Assembly (NCBI GenBank): GCA_030248135.1 | Contig: JASANC010000091.1 | Location: forward strand, 90,541-154,540 | Direction of reading: 5' to 3' | Length of the DNA stretch: 64,000 nucleotides | Source: Theristus sp. LFF4_11 | Lineage: Eukaryota; Nematoda; Chromadorea; Monhysterida; Xyalidae | In this document: positions 46,020 to 56,523 of the stretch, piece by piece | Layout: every line of letters begins with the position of its first letter | How positions within the stretch are numbered: the stretch's first letter is position 1 | Position numbers and translations under genes: made by a program | Notes under the pieces: generated by a model | Told to the model about the DNA's origin: nothing | Seen by the model: the letters and a program-made list of their open reading frames with translations, nothing else | Database searches by the model: none

Positions 46020-46440
46020 TTATTTAGTATTATGCTTTTGCATAATGCATTTGCACGCACAGATAGGAAAAACGTTTCACGACTGTGAGGCAATTTCAAA
46101 TCATCAAAAGTAAAACGTAATTTGACGGCATATTTTCGCAAGAAATTTAATAGAATAAAACGATCGTGGCCTGGTGGTAATGCGTTAGACTGTTGACTGT
46201 GCGTTCGGGGGATCGAGCTCCGCCGAGGGATGTGTGGGCAACTTAATGACAGAGACAACTCAATGGGCACCCTATTCGACGGCGTTCTGTACGCTTTTCT
46301 GGGTTAGCCCTTTGCCTGAAACCCCAACAACAACAACGATCAGATTCTTATCCTAAATTTGAAATGATTTCACTTTCGGAATGTTCGAGCGCGAAACACC
46401 GCGTTATGCTGTTTAGCTAAGCGGTTTTTCCACATTCGGA
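46020..46440 (-). repeat. Duplicated unit, copy 2, split by a SINE
   Basis: The complement of this stretch matches 43640-43970 on both sides of the SINE at 46165-46340. The relation shows an inverted duplication older than the SINE insertion. Confidence 0.65.
46165..46340 (+). mobile_element. tRNA-derived SINE, family 1, plus-strand copy
   Basis: It starts GTGGCCTGGTGGTAATGCG, has B-box-like GGGGATCGAGC, a body ending GGGTTAGCCC and an AAC-triplet tail at about 46325-46338. It is head to head with the SINE at 45769-46010. Confidence 0.88.
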
Positions 46441-46618
46441 TCATAAGATAATAAGTGCAAAAGAACAGCTTCTCAGTATCTAATGGCAAGGTTATTCGAC
46501 TGATATCCAACATGCGTCAAAACACCCATGCAATGGATCATGCTGAGGGTTATTGGCCAGGTGCCGAATTGTGAAAATGTCACTTTGTTTCCGTGCGGAT
46601 TCTAAAAGAGTTCTCATA

Positions 46619-47083
46619 CCGTATTACCCCCATTAACCCCCACCCCCACCATTAATCCCCACCACCAATAAACCCCCACCCCCACGACAAGTTTCCGAAT
46701 AATACCCCCTCCCCCCACAAATAATCCCTCATGGGGGATTATTGGAAACTTGTTTGAAACACATAACTAGCGAATTCAGTGGCTGGTTGTAGTGAAAATG
46801 ATGAAATTGTGCTACCAAAAGCCCTAAATGGATGAGTTAATGGTAATTTCTTTACAAAAGGCTGTTATAAAAGAAAATTTCAATGTAGAGTAGAAGTTTC
46901 TGCGACTTTCTTGCCTGCCATGCAAGGTATTTTTGCCATTTTTCAATAAACCCCACCCCTAGAGTTTGTTTGTAAGTAAACCCCTCCCCCCACCAATAAT
47001 CCCCCCCCCCCACCAATAAACCCCCACCCCTAAAAGTCGCTGACGTACTAATCCCCCATGGGGGTTTATTGGAGGTAATACGG
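46619..47083 (-). mobile_element. G-rich TA-flanked MITE, copy 4 (C-rich on plus strand)
   Basis: It has the same CCGTATTACC ends with TA at 46617-46618 and 47084-47085 and the same core in reverse complement. It marks one boundary of the second copy of the segmental duplication. Confidence 0.85.
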
Positions 47084-47273
47084 TACACTTTTTCGAATGT
47101 CACTATTCGCCGATAACCGCCCTATTGCATAAAAAGTTGATGTTAATCACGGGGAGAATATCAGAGGGAACATAAGGCACGTTATGCAATCGAGACCAGT
47201 TGGGACAGGAAAAAAGTAAAAATGTCACAATCTTGAATCATTTCATTTTGTCACATATACAATACATGTGAAA

Positions 47274-48293
47274 TCATTTGCGCTGCCACCACGAAATGCA
47301 ACCGTCCCACTCCGTCAGGCATCTTGGCTTGCAGAACTCTTTAATTCGCCAGTCAGTGTCAGGGAATGGACAGCCTTTGTGTGGAGGATCCTTTGTGCGA
47401 AGTGGACAGCGGTCGCCTGTGGGACAACGAATGACGCGCATTGAGGGCTGCCGTGGTGGTGGTGGTGGTGGCGGTGGTGGTGGTGGCTGCAAATATGTGC
47501 ATTGAATTGTTGCATATAGAACGTGGTGGCTGCAAATATGTGCATTGAATGGTTGCATATAGAACGTGGGTGGCTGCAAATATGTGCATTGAATAAATGC
47601 ATATAGAACGTGGAGGCTGCAAATATGTGCATTGAATGGTTGCATATAGAACCTGGTAGCTGCAAATATGTGCATTGAATGGTTGCATATACAGCCTGGT
47701 GGCTGTTGTGCGTGGAAAAAGAATGTTAAAAAGTTTTAATCCGAAGTGCAAGAACTTTGAGGCAGGAATGAACTAAATTTGATCAAAACTTGTGAGCGTT
47801 TGTGTCGCAAATTCTACTTTATATACCATGGTCCAAAAGTACCTTGCTAAATCTAAGTCCAATCCCATTCCAATTCTACTGAGTCGATTGGGCTCAAATT
47901 TGGGTTGCTGCTAGAGCTTGAGTTAAGAGTTGATGTACATGTACGGGTCTATAAATGCTGTTGGTTGCGTATTTTATGAATCTAAAGTTCGATTATAAAG
48001 ATATGGTCCTTAATTGAGGAATTCACTAACGTTTTTCATTCGTTTCACGTCCGCATGGCAAAATTTGCAGCACCGAACAAAATGAAAATGAGTCAAAATA
48101 ATATGCCATAACCTGTCAAAATAATGTCTTAAAAAGGTGATCAAAGGTTGCATACCGGTGGGTAGTAGCCTTGCGGCCAGAATATGCCACGACGGAATCG
48201 ATCTGTAATCCCATCAGTAACTTTGGCGTTGATCGATTCAAATAAGCCGATCAACAAAACCAGGTCCAAAATTACCGCCGTTTTTGACAACAT
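47274..48293 (-). CDS. Small secreted six-cysteine protein, paralog 2
   Basis: Exons 48293-48156 and 47486-47274 join in frame to 116 residues. Signal peptide, YYPP junction, proline run and six-cysteine domain follow paralog 1. The spacing is C-X5-C-X11-C-X12-C-X3-C-X6-C, so two residues are added between the third and fourth cysteines. The proline run is longer (about ten). The last 15 residues are almost unchanged between paralogs, while the segment around cysteines 3-4 differs most. All six cysteines and both splice sites are kept, which argues that both copies are expressed. Its intron carries only about five minisatellite units. The duplicated block spans roughly 47087-48636 here and 43970-45836 for paralog 1. 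Function is unknown. Confidence 0.72.
47487..47705 (-). repeat. ~40-bp minisatellite of acceptor-like units, about five copies
   Basis: It has the same unit as at 44343-44880 but far fewer copies, so the array has expanded or shrunk since the gene duplication. Confidence 0.85.
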
Positions 48294-48562
48294 CACGAAG
48301 AGCTTTACCAGATACTTTTTTCAATGCTTTTCACAGAGACAAGCAAGTTTGAATGAAAAGGATGTGGGATTGTACAACCACCTACGTACTCGAAAAAATG
48401 ATGATGATAAAAAACAATCGGTTTGTGAGGAACACAAAAACAAAACGAACAGACAAGCAATACAATTACCGTATTCGTTATGAAATTCAAATTATTTGTA
48501 ACTTCTCAGGCGTTGTTTTTCCAGCGTGGAAAAGTTGTGCAGATTGGATGGATTGACAGCAC

Positions 48563-48635
<73 letters not shown>

Positions 48636-48636
48636 G
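48563..48636 (+). repeat. (GTT)n microsatellite, about 24 triplets
   Basis: An uninterrupted triplet tract at the same place in the duplicated block as the SINE tail at 45769. Here it is followed by unrelated sequence and, at 48666, a TAGGGTTAGGGG hAT-type end. Frames of polyleucine or polycysteine here are artefacts. Confidence 0.9.
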
Positions 48637-48639
48637 CAT

Positions 48640-49738
48640 GTGCACTGTGCAGATGCCCCCGTCTAGGGTTAGGGGAAAAATCCGAATTTTTTTAATTGAA
48701 AAAAAATATTTTTTTTTACCAATTAGATTCGTTCGGTTGGCCTGCTTTATTAAAAACCGCCCCAGTGAAACCGCGCTCTACTTTTCATGGAAGCAGACAA
48801 ATGCTAATTAGTTGAAAGACGAAAAGTGAACAGAGCAAAGAGGTTTAGTTTGTGTTCTATTTTGCAGTTCATATTGTCATTCGGATCTTTTGTTTTGTTT
48901 CGTTCAGTTTTGAATTGATTTATCAAATAAACGAGTTGAAAGCTCCAAATAGTGATCGACGGAACGACGTCAATGCGGTGACTGCCACGCCAACGGCAGT
49001 GGCACATTGACGACGGACAGACGACGACGATGACCTCTGATGTGTTGTGTCAAGGAAATGAAACTGATGCGTCGTTGGTTGATTCAATTCTTTGGCATGA
49101 TTTCAAATCGTCGAGCATAGCTGCAGTATCAATTCTGAGTTTTTGAATATGATTTGAAATTTGTATGACCATGACCTATTCTGTTTGATGGATGACTCGA
49201 TTGATTATTGATTGATTAGTGATTTGAGCAATGAGTGTCGAACTGAGCAGTGACATTGTGGTTGTGTATCGGATCCTGCCAGTTTGACGCTCATTTTTTC
49301 AATCATGAAAACGTCGACGTCGAGCATCATGAAATGCCAACCAGGTGAGTGATGGAGTGTTGCAGTGGAGTTGAAATGGATTTTTTTTTGTCCCGCACGG
49401 TGAAGGCCGTGTGATTGTTTGGTTCAATTGGCCTGTTGTGGCGTCTTGTCACAGAGGCGTCATGTGATGACTCAGAGGCGAGGCAGCAAAACCTGAGAAA
49501 TTAAATTTTCATTCGTTTTCAAACAAAATTTGCGAGCGCTTTCCTTTTTTGATCTAAAGTGTTTGTTCGTATCGTATCGTCCAACGTTGCGCTACCCTGC
49601 GTCTTTGGATGCCACCGCTGACGGCAATGCGTCGTTGATCAATGGTTGCCGTGCCGCTGGAGCTTCAGGAGCTGCTTGTGGTGGACAGTGGACACTCGTC
49701 AGTTGACTGTTTTAGTTGGGCGAAGTTGTGCTTCGGTG
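48640..49738. other. Region with hAT-end fragment and a possible first exon
   Basis: A fragment beginning TAGGGTTAGGGGAAAAATCC (48666) resembles the left end of the element at 50061, but I find no matching right end. A 40-nt frame at 49305-49344 (MKTSTSSIMKCQP) ends at a consensus donor CAG|GTGAGT and may be the first exon of a gene whose remainder I cannot find. Confidence 0.3.
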
Positions 49739-50031
49739 GTCAGTTCTATAAAAGTGAATAGTGCTTGAAAAATGAATAGTTCTACTCCAGGGTGTTTCAA
49801 AATTTAGACCTTGACAAATTCCGCTTGAATACTTGAACTCCAAGTTTATCTTTGACCGAAGCTTCCCATTCACTGGATTGATATTTCTAATTTCGACGCA
49901 AAACTGTTTGTCCTTGAAGCTCACGACGTCTCAAATATTTTTTCCAGAATTTGTCAACGACTAACTTTTGGAACACCCTGGAGTAAAAATGATCATTTTT
50001 TCAAACACTATTCACTTTATAGAACTGACAA
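49739..50031. mobile_element. Inverted-repeat element of ~290 bp
   Basis: The left arm (TCAGTTCTATAAAAGTGAAT...CTCCAGGGTGTTTC, 49739-49802) is repeated in complement at 49965-50031, about 65 bp per arm with several mismatches. There is no coding capacity. The CAGGGTGTTCCAAAA motif at the inner end of the arms is transposon-like. Confidence 0.65.
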
Positions 50032-50060
50032 CTGACCTTGTGGTGCTCGGCTGTTTCGAC

Positions 50061-51106
50061 TAGGGTTAGGGGAAAAAAAAATCCGGATTTTTTTTTAAAT
50101 TAAAAAAAAAATTTAAAAAAAAAATTTTTTTTACAAGTTAGGTTTGTTCGAAGCGTCTCGTCGAGCTGAGTTCATCTAGACTATTTTCAGAACGATCCGG
50201 AAAACTATAAGAGCGAAAATCGTGTTTTATTGAAATTATGTCCATTTAATAGAGGGAAAGTTGCATTTTCAACAGTAAAACAGGACAATTTTCGACGTGT
50301 ACTTGAATATTGAACCGTTCTTACTTGTTCCTCTTTAGAAAATTACCAAAATTTGACTGTGTTCAAAAATTCCTGTTTGCTGTAGCTAAGTCGGCAACCC
50401 CTGTCGACCCGGTCGCCCCCCCCCAAGACACTTACTTTCAGGTTCAACCAGCTATGCTATCTGCCACATGGCGAGAGCCCACTCTTCAAATCATCGTATC
50501 GAAAACACGTACCATGATTTCGCGATCACGTTGCGGGCAACTGACAGACGCAAGTTTAACACGTTAGTTTAGCTCAGCACGCAAGTTTTAACATGTGGCC
50601 ATGTTATCGGGTATCTGAAAAACGGTCGTGTGATGTGGTATTAACCAACATCCCCGCTCCAATTGTTTAACAATATATCGCACAACTCCATTGTAGACCT
50701 ATAACGTACGCCAATCAACAAGATATCATGTTCATCTCATGGCCTACCGACTGAAAAAACATGTTCTAAGTTGCAAGAAAACGATTTCTGAAACGATATT
50801 TCAATTCAGTTAAGTCATTTCAACGCTAAAAATTGACTCTAGAAGTCATCCAAATCAAAAAACATGGAGTACGTCGGTCAAAATGACCAAATAATGACAT
50901 GCACCTAAGCACACAAAGAAGTTGGGAAGAAAATTTGGTTTGAACTTTCAAAAAATTATGCCATAAATCGAATTTTCAGAGCAAAGTAGAAGAAAAATTT
51001 TTCAAATTTTTTTTTTTAAGTTTGAAAAAAAAAATCCAAATTTTTTTTTTAAAAAAACGAAAAAAAAAATAAAAAAAAATTTTTTTTTCCAAAGCCCCTA
51101 ACCCTA
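50061..51106. mobile_element. hAT-type non-autonomous element with 8-bp duplication
   Basis: The ends TAGGGTTAGGGG and CCCCTAACCCTA are flanked by GTTTCGAC on both sides (50053-50060 and 51107-51114). A/T-rich subterminal tracts follow. It contains, at 50134-50215, an intact copy of a sequence that elsewhere carries the insertion at 51671-52432. Confidence 0.85.
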
Positions 51107-51670
51107 GTTTCGACGATACTGACTGCTCGCATGAATTGTGCTGCCGTGCTGCTCGAGTGCTAAGTTTTGCATCTAAATGAGTGAAATTTGCATCTTTTTA
51201 GGCTATTTGCATCCGATTTTTTAAAAGATGCAAATTGCACCCCAGAATTTTCAGTCAGAGATCATTGAAAATCTTTATCAAAAACTGTATTTTGTGGTGC
51301 AACTTTCAATATTTTTCTTCGCTTCGCGAAGTTCGCCGTGACTATTTGTTGTCACTTTATTGTTTTTATTTGTTGTTGTGCTTGTTTTTCTGAAGAATTA
51401 GTGGACTGGTGTTTAAAATTGTACAGCAACGTCGACTGAACGCGTTCCAGTTGCTCAAATCGCGCGACTGAACTGGTCCGGAGTCTACTCAACTCATCCG
51501 ACCGAATGTTCGAACAACTGTTACAGCAACCGGCGCAGTTGGATCGACAAAAAATATAATATGAAACAAAAAATCACATTTAAAAATTGCGAAATGATAC
51601 AGATGTTTTTGACGACTGTTTTGCTTCAGTGCTATTTTATAGTTTTCCGGATCGTTCTGAAAATAGTCTA

Positions 51671-52432
51671 CAGTCTATCTCGCTAATATATGCAACTCGC
51701 TGATTGGTCGGCTCCTCACGCTCCGCACCCCTGGGAACGGGATTCAGAAAATATCATGTTTTTTGTTGTTCAGCGGTTTGTTTTCATTTTTTTTCATGCC
51801 GAAAAAATTCTAAATCAAAAACTACAAAATTCCAAACGTTTGAATTGGTAAAAAATTAGCAAACTGAATTTTTTTTGGTTGATTGACGGCGACGACGTCG
51901 TCGAGAATTTTTGCGTTCAAACGTACCGCTAGCCGCTGCTGCGTGTTCAAAACAAATTTAAAACAAACAAACAAAATAACAAAACTTGCTTCCAACGATT
52001 TCGACGGTTTTCATCCCGCTTTTAACAATTGATTCATTGGGTGCGCCATGTCCATTCATTGTTGTTCCAAAGATTGTTCACATTGTCAATAAATACTGTC
52101 ACCTGCTGCGTTCTGCTTCTCTGTGCTTCGGACACACAGTAGCGGCCAGCGGCGGCACGCTCTTTTCATGCCTAAAGGCAAAAACTAAACCAAAAACCAT
52201 AGACGACGTCGTCGCAGTCAATCAACCAAAAAAACATTTTTTTGACATTGTGACCAATGCAAATTTTTGGAATTTGGTAGTTTTTTATTTAGAATGTTTT
52301 TTCGGCATGAAATAAACGAAAACAAACCGTTGAACAATGAAAAACATGATTTTTTCTGAATCCCGTTCCCAAGGGTGCGGAGCGTGAGGAGCCGACCAAT
52401 CAGCGAGTTGCATATATTAGCGAGATAGACTG
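51671..52432. mobile_element. TA-flanked foldback element with ~240-bp arms
   Basis: The ends CAGTCTATCTCGCTAATATA and its complement are bordered by TA. Matching continues inward to ACGACGTCGTCG motifs near 51890 and 52205. A related 151-bp element is nested in a SINE at 62378-62528. The empty site is preserved in complement at 50134-50215. No transposase is seen in the ~300-bp centre. Confidence 0.88.
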
Positions 52433-53487
52433 TAGATGAACTCAGCTCGACGAGACGCTTCGAACGAACCTAGGGTTGTTAAAAAAACAAAAATCGTCAT
52501 TGTAGTCGTTGTAGTTGTAGTCGACAAAAGTCAATCAATCAATCAATCAATTTTATTTGTATGCCTCACGGCCAGTTCACATCAACACATTCACAAAACT
52601 TCCATTATGCAAAACAAACACAATTGATGTCACAAAAAAAACCTAAAGAAACACAAGATTATTGATGAACTTGGTGAATGCATGAATGAAAGCAAGCAAA
52701 AAGTCGATGCAAACGAATGGGCAGATGACTGCCCGGGTGTTCACACAAAGAAACAAAATCCACAAAATAAAACCAACCGTCGACAGTCAGAAACAATGAA
52801 TGTTAAAAAAAACGCGCAAACACAATTGAAGCTTGAGAGAAGAAATAAATAAAATAGCGCGATCACGAACCGACAACATCAGACAGCGCACAACGGCCAC
52901 GATTGACATTCAGGCACGATTAAATTAAGCAAGAGAAAGCAAAATAAACACGGCACAGTTGCTTTTCTTTTCTTCATCGCAGTTTTTTCTGTTTTTTCTT
53001 TTTTTTCTTTTTTTCTTTTTTTTGTTATTTTTTGTTATTTTTTTGTTCATGGGCTCTTCTTATTTTTCCTGTGCCATCCCAAATACAGCCAACAGCAAGT
53101 GATGAGCAACAGCAAGCAAGTAACAGTGCTAGTTAACAAAAGAATGCCCTGAACACAAAAGCCACAAGAGCACACAGAAAAACGCGAGATAAAAAGAGCT
53201 GTGACATGGACACACACTTGCACCAGATACAAGAAAAAAGAAAACAACACGAAACGTCGCACAAAAGAGCACATGTGATTCAAAACAAAAACGCAATCAC
53301 ATTCAGTTGAACATGTTTCAAAACAAAACAAAACAAAACAAAGAGTGCTGGCGGCTGGGCGGACTCTCCTGTCTATTCCAATCTATTCCAATGCAGCAGA
53401 AAATTTACCAAAGACAAATGAATGAATTTTTTTATATTCCTCTGTTTTGAGACGCCTCCGAAAACTGGCTGTAGTTGGTGAGGTGAC
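52433..53487. other. No gene recognised
   Basis: A-rich and T-rich low-complexity sequence with a poly-T/TTTTTC stretch near 52980-53045. I see no exon, RNA gene or bounded repeat. Confidence 0.4.
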
Positions 53488-53739
53488 TAGGGATGGATCC
53501 GGCAAATTTGCCGGAATCCGGGCCGGATCTGGCAAAAGCCCATTCCGGCCGGGCCGGATCCGGCAAAAATTGCCGGAATCCGGATCGGAATGGCCTTTTT
53601 ATGTCTAAAAAACATCTACGCACATTTCGTCGCTTCTTCATCACATTTTCAGCATAAAACAGCACAGACACAAAAACAAAATCAGCAAGACACAGCACGT
53701 GAACCAACGAAAAATTACAACAACAACAATTGACAAAAT

Positions 53740-54480
53740 TCACATCGCATAGGGATAATCAAGTGCTGGCAACACTCCATTCAGAAACATGACCTTTTCG
53801 GCGTTCTGAGTAGAGAACGAGATCGGCTGTACACAAACACCTGCCTGGCTTCAGAGAACATTCGTTCGCTTGCCACGCTTGTTGGTATCGGTGCCAGGTA
53901 TGTGCGCGCGATTGTCGATAGTTTGGGGTATTTAGACGAGTTCAGCCGCCAAAAGTCTAGCATTAGATCACTTTTGTCCGGTTCGTCGATAAAATCATCC
54001 GACTCGTACATATTCATTTCGCCGCGCAGTTCGTCTTCGAGACTGGATTCGCCTGACGGGTTGCGCGGTCGCGCAGCGTGAAACTCGATGCCTTCGTAGA
54101 GGCCAGTCGATTTCTTTTTTGGTTCGGGCTCGCGTTCACTTTCGTCATCGTCGTTGTTCGCGATCTCGGATGTATCGTCGCAGTTTGTGGGCGTCTGCGG
54201 TCGTTTCAAGATTTTCTTTGCAATGTGAAGTAGTTCACAACGAATCGCGCCTTCATTTTCGAAGACGACTGCAGTTTTCTTGAATTGCGGATCAACGTAC
54301 GTGACCATGATGTTGGATTCGTTGTGGAAAAGCGCACGGAAGCGTGTGTCGATACTGGTCAGCAGCGTTTTTTTCGTCGTACCAATGCCACTCGCATCGA
54401 CTTGTTCGATGCGCTGCTTCAGTGCTCAAACGGCGGGCAACACCATTGAAATGGATTCGTCGTCTCGTGGATTCGTCGTT
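53740..54480 (-). pseudogene. hAT-family transposase remnant
   Basis: The minus strand encodes the C-terminal part of a ZBED/hAT transposase: ALFHNESNIMVTYVDPQFK, then an acidic linker, then the dimerisation domain with YPKLSTIARTYLAPIPTSVASERMFS, a good match to the hATC signature. An in-frame TGA interrupts the upstream part (near 54423), and a one-base shift near 53810 moves the final NAEKVMFLNG segment to another frame. The catalytic N-terminal domain and zinc finger are missing. It cannot make an active enzyme. Confidence 0.88.
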
Positions 54481-54713
54481 GGGGGGGGGGGGGTTATCGG
54501 GTTTTAGGGCGTCACGGCACCCCGCACACCCACGGTAACACACGTCGCTAAAATCTCTGGTGTTCTGGGGCTCACAAAAAAGCAACTGTTTGACAGCTAA
54601 CTGAATATGACCAACGAAGATGGCTGATTTCAAAAAAAAACTGCTATTGTTCATCAACAACGTCGGCCAAAAGCTGGCAGCCACGTTTTTTAAAGTGGAC
54701 GATGCTGCACATA

Positions 54714-55170
54714 CCGTATTACCCCCAATAAACCCCCATGGGGGATTAATACGTCAGCGACTTTTAGGGGTGGGGGTTTATTGGTGGGGGGGATTATTGG
54801 TGGGGGGGGTTTATTTTACAAAAAATTCTAGGGGTGGGGGTTTGTTGAAAAATGGCAAAAATACCTTGCATGGCAGGCAAGAAAGTCGCAGAAACTTCTA
54901 CTCTACATAGAAATTTCCTTTTATAACAGCCTTTTGTGATGAAATTACTATTAACTCACCTATTTGGGGCCTTTGGTAGCACAATTTCATCATTTTCACT
55001 GCAACCAGCCACTGAATTCGCTGGGTATGTGTTTCAAACAGGTTTCCAATTAACCCCCATGGGGGATTATTTGTGGGAGGGGATTATTTGGAAACTGGTC
55101 GGGGGGGGTGGGGGTTTATTGGTGGGGGGGATTAATTGTGGGGGGGGGGGGGTTAATGGGGGTAATACGG
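54714..55170 (+). mobile_element. G-rich TA-flanked MITE, copy 5, inside hAT
   Basis: It is bordered by TA at 54712-54713 and 55171-55172. It is inserted in the transposase region of the hAT element and abuts the 226-bp satellite by less than 100 bp. Confidence 0.85.
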
Positions 55171-55253
55171 TAAGTTTACCACTCAAGACAAAAGCAGTGA
55201 ACCATTTACCATTGAACAGAACACTAAACTAAAGAAACGCTCACTGATCACAT

Positions 55254-56523
55254 GATGTTTTACCCAGACTATAAGATCTGTCTGTGGTAAAACAGCTTCG
55301 GCAGTTCTGCCTGGTGTCCGTCGCACTGACGAGCCAGGGGACACCGCGGTATGCGTCTACCTGGCGAAACCGCAAACAGCGAACTTTATGTATTGTATAC
55401 GCTCGCAAAACGCCGGGTCCCTTGTGGCTTTATAGCCCGGGATGGTTGATTTTGTGAGAATTTACTACTTTTGTTCGCTGATGTTTTACCCAGACTATAA
55501 GATCTGTCTGTGGTAAAACAGCTTCGGCAGTTCTGCCTGGTGTCCGTCGCACTGACGAGCCAGGGGACACCGCGGTATGCGTCTACCTGGCGAAACCGCA
55601 AACAGCGAACTTTATGTATTGTATACGCTCGCAAAACGCCGGGTCCCTTGTGGCTTTATAGCCCGGGATGGTTGATTTTGTGAGAATTTACTACTTTTGT
55701 TCGCTGATGTTTTACCCAGACTATAAGATCTGTCTGTGGTAAAACAGCTTCGGCAGTTCTGCCTGGTGTCCGTCGCACTGACGAGCCAGGGGACACCGCG
55801 GTATGCGTCTACCTGGCGAAACCGCAAACAGCGAACTTTATGTATTGTATACGCTCGCAAAACGCCGGGTCCCTTGTGGCTTTATAGCCCGGGATGGTTG
55901 ATTTTGTGAGAATTTACTACTTTTGTTCGCTGATGTTTTACCCAGACTATAAGATCTGTCTGTGGTAAAACAGCTTCGGCAGTTCTGCCTGGTGTCCGTC
56001 GCACTGACGAGCCAGGGGACACCGCGGTATGCGTCTACCTGGCGAAACCGCAAACAGCGAACTTTATGTATTGTATACGCTCGCAAAACGCCGGGTCCCT
56101 TGTGGCTTTATAGCCCGGGATGGTTGATTTTGTGAGAATTTACTACTTTTGTTCGCTGATGTTTTACCCAGACTATAAGATCTGTCTGTGGTAAAACAGC
56201 TTCGGCAGTTCTGCCTGGTGTCCGTCGCACTGACGAGCCAGGGGACACCGCGGTATGCGTCTACCTGGCGAAACCGCAAACAGCGAACTTTATGTATTGT
56301 ATACGCTCGCAAAACGCCGGGTCCCTTGTGGCTTTATAGCCCGGGATGGTTGATTTTGTGAGAATTTACTACTTTTGTTCGCTGATGTTTTACCCAGACT
56401 ATAAGATCTGTCTGTGGTAAAACAGCTTCGGCAGTTCTGCCTGGTGTCCGTCGCACTGACGAGCCAGGGGACACCGCGGTATGCGTCTACCTGGCGAAAC
56501 CGCAAACAGCGAACTTTATGTAT
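55254..56523 (+). repeat. 226-bp satellite, 5 full monomers plus 140 bp
   Basis: Monomers start at 55254, 55480, 55706, 55932, 56158 and 56384 and look identical. The identical 82-codon minus-strand frames are a by-product, since they cross monomer borders. The plus strand is highly structured: TTTTACC/GGTAAAA, GGTGTCC/GGACACC, GCCAGG/CCTGGC and GCGGT/ACCGC pairs, and GTTCGCTG (55473) with CAGCGAAC (55603) could close the next monomer into a multi-branched fold. A hammerhead-like core lies in each monomer (separate entry). Confidence 0.95.
55322..55373 (+). ncRNA. Hammerhead-ribozyme-like core with permuted strand order
   Basis: In the first monomer CTGACGA (55326-55332) and GAAAC (55366-55370) are joined by a perfect 6-bp stem II, GCCAGG (55333-55338) with CCTGGC (55360-55365). 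The stem II loop contains GCGGTA (55346-55351) followed by TGCG (55352-55355). GCGGT pairs with ACCGC (55369-55373) as stem III would, A55351 is an allowed H17, and TGCG pairs with CGCA (55322-55325) as stem I would. All conserved core bases are present, but the cleavage strand lies between the two stem II strands instead of outside them. Cis folding would be a pseudoknot; pairing between monomers or molecules is topologically easier. The motif repeats in all six copies. Activity is unproven. Confidence 0.4.

Noticed and set aside
55322..55373. Standard type I or type III hammerhead
   Set aside because: No GUH site with matching stem I and III flanks is present in the usual position upstream of CTGACGA or downstream of GAAAC; only the permuted arrangement fits.
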